From positions 31,390,946-31,454,945 of the forward strand of contig CM072513.1 in assembly GCA_036898135.1 (NCBI GenBank): DNA of 64,000 nucleotides. The letters are read 5' to 3'. Positions 33,753 through 42,947 of this stretch are shown piece by piece. The notes below the pieces were generated by a model. That model searched no databases and had not been told where the DNA came from. It saw only the letters and a program-made list of their open reading frames with translations. How positions within the stretch are numbered: position 1 is the first letter of the stretch; the number at the start of each line of letters is the position of its first letter. The position numbers and the translations under genes were made by a program. Source of the stretch: Oncomelania hupensis (lineage: Eukaryota > Mollusca > Gastropoda > Littorinimorpha > Pomatiopsidae).

Positions 33753-36700
33753 ATGTCGGACCCAGTGGCCTTGAGATTGCGTTTCAAGGAACTAGGAGAA
33801 GCTTTACACTTAGCAGGGGGAGACCTAATTGCGTATATCAATGCAGAGGTAGAGAAGCAGGAGGCTAAGGCAGAGAGAGCAGCAGAGAGAGAGGCGAAGA
33901 AACTCGAAGCGGCAGAGAGAGCTGCAGAGAGAGAACAGAAAAAAGCAGACCTAGAAGCAGAGCAGAAGAAACTAGCATTAGAAGCAGAACAGAAAAAAGC
34001 AGAGTTAGAAGCAACAAGAGAACAGAAGAAATTAGAATTAGAAGGAGAACAGAAGAAGGCAGCATTAGCCGCAGAGAGAGAAGCAGAAGTTAGGAGATGG
34101 GAGTATGAGCGGGCAGAAAAAGAAAAAGAGAGGGAAGAAAAGGAAAAAGAAAGACAGCATGAGTTAGAGCTAAGAAGATTGGGATCAGGAGCTTCAAGTT
34201 CTTCCTCAACCCCTCCCCACTCAGATCAGCTAGAGGTAGCATCCAACCCTGTACAAGGAATGTCATTTCCACTGGGAACATTCAATGAGAGAGAAGAAGG
34301 TCTAGATCTCTATCTGACTAGGTTTGAGCGTCTAGCAACAGAGTACAAACTAGATCCCACTCATTGGTCTTTTAAGCTTAGTCAAGGGCTTAGAGGAAAG
34401 GCTTATGACATCTACAGTAAGCTACCGACTGACAGAGGGACTGACTATCACAAAGTAAAAGAGGCACTCCTAACGGGATTCGAACTGACAGGAGAATGCT
34501 ACCGGCAAAAGTTCCGCACCAATCGGAGAGTGAAAGGCGAGAGCTATGCGCAGTTCGCGGATCGGTTGTCCACAATGCTGGATAAGTGGATTAGCCAGTC
34601 AGCCACGGCTAAGACGTATGATGGACTGACAGAACTGTTAGTATGGGAACAGCTACGGGAAACCATGACCCCCGAGCTGAGAACATTCTCAGTAGAGCAG
34701 GGCGCGGAAAGACTGGAAGATCTGGTCAAGGTCGCAGATAGGTACGTGGCCGCCCACGGAGAAGCCAAGAGCTTCAGGCGAGACCTAAAGCCTAACGGGA
34801 AAGAGGCACAGAAAAGAAGCCCTAACCGGGAAGAGCGCACCGCGAATAAGCAGAATAATCCCAGACCTGGGCAAAATAAAGGACCCAACACGGAATTCGG
34901 GAAAAGAGGTCCCGCAGAACAGAGACGGTATTGTTCGTTCTGCAACAGAAACAATCACTCCACCGCAGAATGTTTCAAGTTGGCCGCACAACGTATGGAA
35001 GAGCGCGAAAGCAGGCCAGCGCACAGAGTTCTAACTCAAAGTAGCGGTAACAAGCCACACACGATCGGAGATCACCCATCGGTGACAGACACGGTCAAGG
35101 TCAACGGAAAAGAAGCGAACAGTCTGTATGACACAGGTCTATCATACGACGCGATAGTTAGCGAATCTCTGGTATCGCACGCGGACTTGACAGACAAGAC
35201 CGTCGACTTACAAGGAGCAGACTTGACGAAACCGACGACTACTTGCCCAATAGCTTGGATAGAAGTAGAGAGTAGGTACGTCACAGGACGAATCCAAGCA
35301 GCTGTTTTACAGAAACCCCTGTATGATCTAGTGCTAGGTTGTAGGTATGTGTTCTTAGGCACGCCCCCTAAAACTGTAGAGATAGCTGCAGTGCAAACCA
35401 GGGCCCAAGCTAAAACCCAACCACCCCAGCCCGAGTTCGCTCCGAACCCAGGACTCGAAGAGATCAAAACAGCACAGAAAGAAGACACCTCGATAGCGAA
35501 GTGCTTCCAGAAGCTACCCAAGGCGCACACACCCCCGCACAAGGGAGACTTCTACATGGAAGAGGGAGTTCTACATCGACAAGGAGATGGAGATCACACC
35601 CAACTAGTACTACCAGCCACCCTTCGAGCCCAAGTACTAGAATTAGGCCACAGCATGCCACTCAGCGGACACATGGGAATTGGAGCCACAGTGCAGAGAA
35701 TCAGCGCACACTACTATTGGCCAGGAATCACGGAGGATGTCAAGCGCTACGTGAAATCTTGCCACCAATGTCAACGATATTCCCCGCGACATCACACCGT
35801 ACCAGTTACCTTAGGACCATCGGTAGTAGTCGGCGTGCCATTCCAGCAAGTCTCAGTAGACATAGTGGGACCACTGCCCATGACCAAGAAGCGGAACAGA
35901 TTTCTACTCACACTCGTCGACGCATGTACGATGTGGTGCGAAGCAGTCCCGTTGCCAGCGATCGACACCAAGAAGATTGCAGATGCACTCATCGCCATCT
36001 TTACCAGAGTCGGATTCCCGGACAGCATTAGAACGGACAACGGATCTCAGTTCACCGGCCGCCTGATGCAAGACGTGTTCGAGTTGATACAAGTTCATCA
36101 CATTCGCACACCACCATACCACCCAGCCAGCAACGGACAAGTAGGAAGACTGAATGGAACCCTTCTCACCATACTCAGGAAAGTCGCCGACGACAATCCA
36201 GAAGCGTGGGACACCTACGTGAATGCGGCACTGTTCGCATACCGAGAAACGCCCCATGCAGCCACAGGCTACACCCCGTCAACATTGCTATTCGGCAGAC
36301 CTCTAGCAGGACCGCTAGAAGCCCTACGCAGAAGTTGGACGGAAGCCAAGATAGACGACACACCAAGAGGTGCCACCAAGTACGTCGCAGACCTGCAGGA
36401 AACCCTCAAAGCAACGTGGAAGAAAGCTGGTGAAGCACTGAAGAAGGCAAGAGCCCGTCAGGCGAAGTACTACAACCGCCACGCGAAGGACAGAGAACTG
36501 CAAGTCGGCGATCAAGTGCTACTCTTACTTCCAAGTGGAACCAACAAGCTGGACATCGCTTGGAGAGGACCGTACCGGGTGACTGCCAAGAAATCCAAGA
36601 CAGTCTACCAAGTAGAGGTGAACGGGAGAGCCCGATACCACCACATCAATCTCCTCAAGAAATACACGGACCGACCAGCGACCCCCAGCACTCACAACTT

Positions 36701-38144
36701 GCTAGCCATCGCCATCGCGGAAGAAGGAGAAAGCATGGAGACCAATGCAGTAGAGTATCCCCTGCACTCCAAAGAAACATACAAAGACGTGATACTCAAC
36801 GGAGACCTAGCCGCTAAACAACGACAGCAAGTACTACAGGTCATTCGACAACATCAGACTGTGCTCACAGACCGACCAGGGAGGACAGACCTCGTCGAAG
36901 TAACCTTAACGGTGACCGACCCAACACCCGTCCGCCAGAAGCTCTACCCGATGCCACTGTCGCAGCAGCGAGCCATCAAGGAAGAGATAGACACCTTACT
37001 GGCAGCCGGAATCATCTCAGAGTCTACTTCACCCTACAGCGCAGGCACGGTATTGTTGCGAAAACCCAACGGAGAGCATCGACTGTGCATCGACTTCAGA
37101 CTCCTGAATGCGGTAACGCAGTTCCAGCCAGAGCCACTCCCGGACCAGACCGACCTATTTGCCAAGCTACAGCGAGCAAAGTACTTCTCACGCATCGACC
37201 TCAGCAAAGGATACTACCAGATACCAGTGCAACCGCAAGTCCGAAAGTACCTAGCGTTTAGCACTATGGAAGGACACTTCGAATTCAATGTACTTCCATT
37301 CGGACTCCACAACGCACCCAGCATCTTCAGCGCCATGATGCGAAAACTCCTGGCACCCCTGAGCAGCGAGCACCTACATTCGTTTATGGACGACATCCTC
37401 ATCGCAACACCTACGTGGGAGGAACATGTCACGCTCCTACAACAACTACTCGCCCGCCTCAGAGACACGGGATTGACGGCAAGACCCACCAAATGTCAGA
37501 TTGGATTCACAGAGCTAGAATTTCTGGGACACACCATCAGTCAAGGAAGCCTGCGACCGGTAGAAAAGACAGTGAAACGCCTACTCGACGCTCCTAGGCC
37601 CAAGACCAAGAAGGAAGTGCAGTCGTTTCTAGGACTCTGCGGCTTCTACCAGAAGTTCATCCCCAACTACAACAGCATCGCCGTACCTCTGACAAATGGA
37701 ACCCGGAAAATCGCCCCGGACAAAGTAGTTTGGACAGCGGAATGTGAGACAGCATTCCAAACACTCAAGGACAGAATGACATCGGCGCCAATACTCCACC
37801 TACCCGATTTGACTCAGCCATTCGTTCTTCGCACCGACGCAAGCGACTTAGGCCTCGGAGCAGTACTGCTACAGCGCGACCCCAAGAATGCAGAGACGCT
37901 ATTCCCTGTCGCCTACGCCAGCAGAAAATTGAGACCCGCCGAGACCCACTACGCCACGTCGGAGAAGGAATGCCTTGGACTAGTCTGGGCCATACAGAAA
38001 TTCCAACTCTACCTGTATGGGACCCACTTCACAGTTCAGGTGGACCACCAACCACTATCGTTCCTGGCAGCCTCCAAGTCTTTGAACTCTCGCCTGATGA
38101 GATGGGCACTCACCCTTCAGGCATACTCATTCCAAATCGAGTAA
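33753..38144 (+). CDS. gypsy-3 gag-PR-IN-RT-RNase H polyprotein (damaged)
   Basis: The first ATG is 33753; the frame is open from a little upstream. The product is 1,463 residues: an Ala/Glu/Lys-rich N-terminal helix with repeated AEQKK-type heptads (about 25-150), gag, one CCHC knuckle (CSFCNRNNHSTAEC, ~395), protease DTGL (~459), integrase HHCC (LGHSMPLSGHMG, ~631) and DDE core, then RT with LCIDFR (~1111) and FMDD (~1210), and RNase H from LRTDASD (~1359). Two lesions are visible. The position expected to hold the catalytic Glu of integrase is Gly (codon GGA, 36144-36146). TAA at 38142-38144 ends the frame just before the usual RNase H C-terminal motif, which is still encoded in the same frame downstream to about 38268. 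This copy is probably inactive. Confidence 0.88.
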   Translation: MSDPVALRLRFKELGEALHLAGGDLIAYINAEVEKQEAKAERAAEREAKKLEAAERAAEREQKKADLEAEQKKLALEAEQKKAELEATREQKKLELEGEQKKAALAAEREAEVRRWEYERAEKEKEREEKEKERQHELELRRLGSGASSSSSTPPHSDQLEVASNPVQGMSFPLGTFNEREEGLDLYLTRFERLATEYKLDPTHWSFKLSQGLRGKAYDIYSKLPTDRGTDYHKVKEALLTGFELTGECYRQKFRTNRRVKGESYAQFADRLSTMLDKWISQSATAKTYDGLTELLVWEQLRETMTPELRTFSVEQGAERLEDLVKVADRYVAAHGEAKSFRRDLKPNGKEAQKRSPNREERTANKQNNPRPGQNKGPNTEFGKRGPAEQRRYCSFCNRNNHSTAECFKLAAQRMEERESRPAHRVLTQSSGNKPHTIGDHPSVTDTVKVNGKEANSLYDTGLSYDAIVSESLVSHADLTDKTVDLQGADLTKPTTTCPIAWIEVESRYVTGRIQAAVLQKPLYDLVLGCRYVFLGTPPKTVEIAAVQTRAQAKTQPPQPEFAPNPGLEEIKTAQKEDTSIAKCFQKLPKAHTPPHKGDFYMEEGVLHRQGDGDHTQLVLPATLRAQVLELGHSMPLSGHMGIGATVQRISAHYYWPGITEDVKRYVKSCHQCQRYSPRHHTVPVTLGPSVVVGVPFQQVSVDIVGPLPMTKKRNRFLLTLVDACTMWCEAVPLPAIDTKKIADALIAIFTRVGFPDSIRTDNGSQFTGRLMQDVFELIQVHHIRTPPYHPASNGQVGRLNGTLLTILRKVADDNPEAWDTYVNAALFAYRETPHAATGYTPSTLLFGRPLAGPLEALRRSWTEAKIDDTPRGATKYVADLQETLKATWKKAGEALKKARARQAKYYNRHAKDRELQVGDQVLLLLPSGTNKLDIAWRGPYRVTAKKSKTVYQVEVNGRARYHHINLLKKYTDRPATPSTHNLLAIAIAEEGESMETNAVEYPLHSKETYKDVILNGDLAAKQRQQVLQVIRQHQTVLTDRPGRTDLVEVTLTVTDPTPVRQKLYPMPLSQQRAIKEEIDTLLAAGIISESTSPYSAGTVLLRKPNGEHRLCIDFRLLNAVTQFQPEPLPDQTDLFAKLQRAKYFSRIDLSKGYYQIPVQPQVRKYLAFSTMEGHFEFNVLPFGLHNAPSIFSAMMRKLLAPLSSEHLHSFMDDILIATPTWEEHVTLLQQLLARLRDTGLTARPTKCQIGFTELEFLGHTISQGSLRPVEKTVKRLLDAPRPKTKKEVQSFLGLCGFYQKFIPNYNSIAVPLTNGTRKIAPDKVVWTAECETAFQTLKDRMTSAPILHLPDLTQPFVLRTDASDLGLGAVLLQRDPKNAETLFPVAYASRKLRPAETHYATSEKECLGLVWAIQKFQLYLYGTHFTVQVDHQPLSFLAASKSLNSRLMRWALTLQAYSFQIE

Positions 38145-38420
38145 ATACCCGGCAAAGAGAACCACGGAGCCGACTACCTCAGTCGCCATCTCGTGGAGGA
38201 CACAGCAGCTGTCGCCCACCCAACACAACTAAGGGCCACAGCACCAGAATTCGTCCCCGCCCAGTAATACCCTGTCACTAGTGTCCATAGCTACCTGGCA
38301 GAGCATTGCAGCTTAATTAGTGTGTAAATAGGACCCTAGGATAGTGCAGTGTTAAACTAGGCTCTGTAGTAGAAAAAGGTCGAATCCAGTAGTCATCGCC
38401 TTTTTTCAGTTGAGGGAGCC

Positions 38421-39949
38421 TGTCATGAATTGGCTAGTTTTAACTCTGCTCATTGACTGTTTAGCCATGTGTAGTCTTTGTAACAGTAGAGAAGTTAGAC
38501 TATTACACAGCAGCAATTAAATTACACAGCAAACCACACACAGCGAGCGAGCCACCCACATCGCAGTGACTCAGCACTTGAGCTTTGAATCGGACCGTTT
38601 TAACCAATCAGAGCAGGCTCAGTGGGTAGAGCAGTGCTGAATGTGTCAAAACCTAAGACAGTTTGAATCAGTCGTGTGTGAGACGAGGAAGAAGTAACAT
38701 CTCCTTAGCTAGCAGAGAACTATCTTCACTCATAGATCAGGAAGCAGGACTTAGAATCTCAGAATTCTATTTAGTCAACACGGGCCTGAACTTGTCAAAC
38801 AGGTAAATGAACACACTTCTGTTTCATCGTGCTATATTTATATTATTGTTGAAATTATGTTTGAAGAATTTGCTATGCATAAATGTGAATTGTTAATCCG
38901 AATTTGCGTGACCATGTGGAAAGGCCGAACACGAGGCGAAACACGACCGGTTGCGCCGCCATGTTGTATACCGTACGGAACCACTGTTGTTTAACTTATA
39001 TGTATGTTTGCAGACCAGTGACTGTACCACTGAATGTTTATATTATTATTAATTCTGTATGTGTATAGTTAGCCACGATTGATATTTATGTATGTATAGG
39101 AATTTAGAGTTGAGATTCCAGTGGAACCCGGAAGTAGCAGAATGTTCGTCGCTTATGTATAGAGATGTGGAGCTATCACTGAGGGCTACTTTGGCTTTCA
39201 GTGAGACGCTCTGCACAAACCGATTATTCAGGGTTGTGCAGAATTTCGTCTCTTATATTACAGACGAGCAGGCGAGCTATCCCGAGCTATCCCCACTCCA
39301 CAGAAACGACTAGTTGGTTGAGGAGACTCTGCCGCACAAGCCGGCAAGAGCTACCTTGAAAAACACCCTGTCAGACCCCACAGCGTGGCAAGGGAACCCA
39401 ACTACACAACGACAAAGGTGTACCAGAAGCTACCTCACAGAAGGACTTCGACCGCACCATCAGAAAGTTAAGTGTAATCAACAAAGGTGCACTTAAACTG
39501 ATCATAACAGGACCACAGTAGTCCAACTCTTCAGAAACTGTAAAACGGACCACAGTAGTCCAAATCTACATGAAATATACTAGCAAAGTGCCCGAGGAAG
39601 AAAATAACAGCTGCCTAGACTATCAGCGATCGAACTATTAGCATTGACAGAGACATTTTAAGTTAGATTAGTACTTAGAGAATCTTGTTTAGAGTAGAAG
39701 AAATAAATGTGTGATTTTAACTGTTATCAAGTGGCTGGACTACATATGATTCATAGCCGTGTGAAAGCTAGTGTGACAGTATTCTTTTACCATTTTTCTA
39801 TCTATTTCTGTACCCCAACCTTAACACAGAACGAGCTAAACAAATAAATTTATTAAAGTAATTCATAGGGTGACTTACTAGCAGTTCCCACCGAATAAAC
39901 GTGAGGGTCCATAATTCCATTGTGCAGAGCCCATAAACCCCACGTGACA
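38421..39949 (+). repeat. 3' LTR of gypsy-3
   Basis: 1,529 bp, essentially identical to 31852-33380. It is preceded by CAGTTGAGGGAGCC, a short purine-containing tract. Confidence 0.93.
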
Positions 39950-39954
39950 AGCAG

Positions 39955-40056
39955 GCTGCGTGGATAAACGAATCTGAGTTACACCCTATCAGGAATTCAG
40001 CATTGGGGCTGAATCAGATACTGATAGAAAACACCAACACCAAACCGAGTGTAACA
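39955..40056 (+). repeat. Solo LTR related to gypsy-2, right part
   Basis: Continues the LTR begun at 31345 with GCTGCGTGGATAAACGAATC and ends GAGTGTAACA, matching the end of the gypsy-2 LTRs (15130, 21029). Confidence 0.88.
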
Positions 40057-40323
40057 GTTATGAACCAAAATGGCTGAATGTAACAGAGTGCTTGTAGTGT
40101 TGTGCATCATGTATATCTTTTTACTTTGTTTTATTTATTTGCTTATTTTATTTGTTTTGGTCCACTTATTGTACCGGACCGGTGGTCTATACAATAAACT
40201 ATTCTGACTTCTGGCTTCTCACTCCCCCCTCCCCCCCTTCTCTCTCCATCTCTTTATTATTAGCTATTATCGTTTTCTTTTCTTCAGCCATCACTCTCTT
40301 CTCTCAAGTTTCATTTTGTTCCC

Positions 40324-40327
<4 letters not shown>

Positions 40328-40396
<69 letters not shown>
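40328..40396. repeat. (CT)n microsatellite
   Basis: Pure CT run. The sequence between the solo LTR and this run (40057-40327) shows no gene. Confidence 0.95.
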
Positions 40397-40400
<4 letters not shown>

Positions 40401-40489
40401 TTTCAGCTTCTTCATTGAGGTTCAAACAGTACCCACAAGGCAGGTATACGAAATGTTAGTAACTCTGGACAGGAATAGAAAAACAAAAT

Positions 40490-40920
40490 AAGGTGAAATT
40501 GCTATTGTATAAATCGGGGTTTAGACATGTATGGCTACATCAAGAAATTGGTGACATGTCAAGTTTTTTGAAGGCTTTCAGGCAAAGACTCGTAGATATG
40601 TATTTTCATGAATGGAGAGCAGGTATAAATAGCAGACAAGCAGTGATCGTTTTGCTAAATACAGAGCTTTTAAACTGGGTTTGCATTTGGAGATGTACCT
40701 AGATAGCATCCCAATTAAGGCGTTTTAAGACACACTGGTAAGAGTCAGTCTTTGCATCAGTTCGTTACGAGTACATAAGAATAGATATGCCAAATCTGAA
40801 CAACAACCGGACAACAGCTGCCCGTTTTGCCCTGGTGTATTGCCACTATTGGACAATGAACGGCACCTGATGTATATAGTCTGTTGTAGTGAGTACAGTC
40901 AGCTGCGCACAGCTCTCTTG
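40490..40920 (+). pseudogene. Decayed non-LTR retrotransposon C-terminal tail
   Basis: Plus-strand frames, broken by stops, read LLYKSGFRHVWLHQEIGD, LRRFKTHWESVFASVRYEY and, in another frame, CPFCPGVL followed by NERHLMYIVCCSEY. The CxxC...ERHL arrangement resembles the zinc-binding tail that follows RT in several LINE families. Assignment to a clade is not possible. Low to moderate confidence. Confidence 0.45.
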
Positions 40921-41599
40921 TAGGGTCTTTCTCATCGTCAATCAGTAGCCTAACCCCCATATTTCTGCACCTTTCTTCCCTCTTTGTTGTTGTTGTTGTT
41001 GTTGTTTTTGTTCGCAAGTGGTGTGTGCACCCCAAAAATCCGCCCCTGATAATGGCTATACAGGCGCGCACGCATAGCAGCATGATAGTTCAGCGTGACA
41101 ATACACAGACAGCTTAAGCTTAGTGCATTAGGGTAAGATGGTACACGCAAAAATCGAGTTTTGGGTGTACCTGGGCCATTTTGACATTTTGTAAAAAATG
41201 CACAGATCCTTTACTCCTTTTTCTCTTGCAAGTGTTGTTTTTGTGTAAAATTTTGTTTTTTTAATGTAAAATATTGTAGTTTTTGAACTTACATATCTTC
41301 AACTTTTGCAAACATTTAGACTTTGAAGTTCCAAAACGAGTTTGTTTTCAACCTAGTGACGGACATTATATGGGCTATAATCGTGTCCTATCATATATGA
41401 AAATAAACGTTGTTACCTCCCCTACACATCGATGCTCTTCGTTATGAATGAAACGGGGTTCAAAAGGAAATAGAAAGCCGTTTCTGACTAACCGGTTTCA
41501 AGGATTACCGGCGTAAACTTCCATATTATGGGTGTCACGTGATCTCTGAAGGCTAACGTGATCTAAACGAGCAACGCGAATGGCTAGCTCAAGCAACCT

Positions 41600-42055
41600 A
41601 ATGTAATCAACACGGACATCAAAGTCCAAGGTCAATCCCTCAAAAGAGTGCATAGCTTTAAATATTTATGAGCCATTGTATCAGACAATGGGTACCGACA
41701 AGAAGTTCTCTCCAGGATCGCACAAACAACTGCTGCCTTGGCAAGGTTGAAGCCCATTTCGAAAGACAAGACCATCAGTCTACATTCCAAGATAAGGCTG
41801 CTGCTCTCCCTTGTCATCTCCCTCTTCCTATACGCGTGCGAAACATGTACCCTCACAGCAGATCTACAACGAAAATATAAAGCATGGAGATGAGGTGCTA
41901 CAGAAGACTTCTGGGCATTTCCTATACCCAGCACATCACCAACGACGAAGTCCGACAGGCCATCACAAAAGCCATTAGACAGCATGATAACCTGCAAACA
42001 GTGGTGAAGAAACGGAAACTCTGATGGTACGGCCACGTCACCAGATCATCAGGCT
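41600..42055 (+). pseudogene. RTE-like LINE fragment
   Basis: Starts within ATCAACACGGACATCAAAGT and follows the same LINE as 53956-54420 (tail segments [30 protein letters not shown]), with several stops and a small deletion. It ends abruptly at about 42055 and lacks the GGATA tail. Endonuclease and RT core are absent. Confidence 0.8.
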
Positions 42056-42407
42056 AAACAAATTGGGAGGTGATTGAAATGTATGCATGATTTCTTGTCA
42101 AGTGGGAACAATGTTCGGTGTACACCGGAAAACCATTTCAAATAAAATCGAAGATCTTCCTTTTAGTCATCATTTTGAACAGAGACACTTAACAGCAGTT
42201 TATTGGTAAGCTTAAATTTACATTAATTGTTTATCATAGCGAAGAAGAATCCAACAAAATTTGTTATTTCACCTTGTAAATATCGCACAACTACTTCGGC
42301 TGAAAAGTGAAGTACAGTAGCGTCATTTTAACCACAGTAACCTCAGTTTATACCTGTATGATGGGAAAAGATGCCTTGGAAAGTTTGGACTTTATATCTC
42401 TCATAAA
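42056..42407. other. Non-coding stretch, no gene recognised
   Basis: AT-rich sequence between a LINE fragment and the left end of the DIRS-like element. Nothing recognised. Confidence 0.4.
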
Positions 42408-42631
42408 TTAAAATTTTATCTCTAAATTTATTATTAATAAGCATACTTACCATGACTCAACAAGTGCAATGTTTTGGCGTTGCTAGGTGATAGTGCCCTT
42501 TTAGCGGAAGCTGGCAAAAACAAATCCAACATAGAGTTGCTTCCCCTGCACCAAACCGTCCCGTGCCCCACGTGCCACAATACGCGTCTAAGCGCTCACG
42601 GCAAAGGACAGCACACCTCATTTCTTATTTG
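42408..42631. repeat. DIRS-like ITR (3' ITR in coding sense) with outer segment
   Basis: The outer segment (42408-42450, ATTAAAATTTTATCTC...CATACTTAC) is followed by CATGACTCAACAAGTGCAAT and about 160 bp that recur inverted at 47289-47469 with very few differences, the last shared bases being TTATTTGG. Confidence 0.88.
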
Positions 42632-42661
42632 GAACTGCGGGGAGGTGGGAGGGACATTAAA

Positions 42662-42746
42662 TTGAGTCATGGTAAGTATGCTTATTAATAATAAATTTAG
42701 AGATAAAATTTTAATATTAATTACACATACTGTACCATGACTCAAC
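42662..42746. repeat. DIRS-like internal complementary region
   Basis: Reads TTGAGTCATG, then the inverse of the left outer end (GTAAGTATGCTTATTAATAA...TTTTAAT), then the inverse of the right outer end (ATTAATTACACATACTGTAC), then CATGACTCAACAAGTGCA. Each half can base-pair with the matching extremity of the element. In DIRS1-type replication this templates end joining into a circle; that role is from family knowledge. Confidence 0.85.
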
Positions 42747-42947
42747 AAGTGCAGATTAGCACGAAAAGGACGGAGGGAAGCAACTTTATCTGAAACAAAC
42801 TTACCGTGAACAGGCTGGAGAAGAGGACCGGGACTGTAGGGCCATGACCACAGAACCGACTCCAAGAAGCCATCCTCTCGAGTATGGCAGGACAGAAACA
42901 GGAAGCAAGCTGGAACCGGCCGAGGTCTCCTGAAGCCCAGAAAGCCC

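Larger units (their letters stand above)
31852..39949 (+). mobile_element. Gmr1-like Ty3/gypsy retrotransposon (gypsy-3)
   Basis: An 8,098-bp element with 1,529-bp LTRs (TGTCATG...GTGACA) differing by a single base that I can find (A at 33120, T at 39689). The target duplication AGCAG occurs at 31847-31851 and 39950-39954. The internal ORF again has integrase upstream of RT. TGGCGAGCC at 33388, seven bases after the LTR, could be the primer binding site. It is inserted into an older solo LTR of the gypsy-2 family. Despite its youth it carries an integrase catalytic-residue change and a premature stop near the end of RNase H. Confidence 0.93.
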
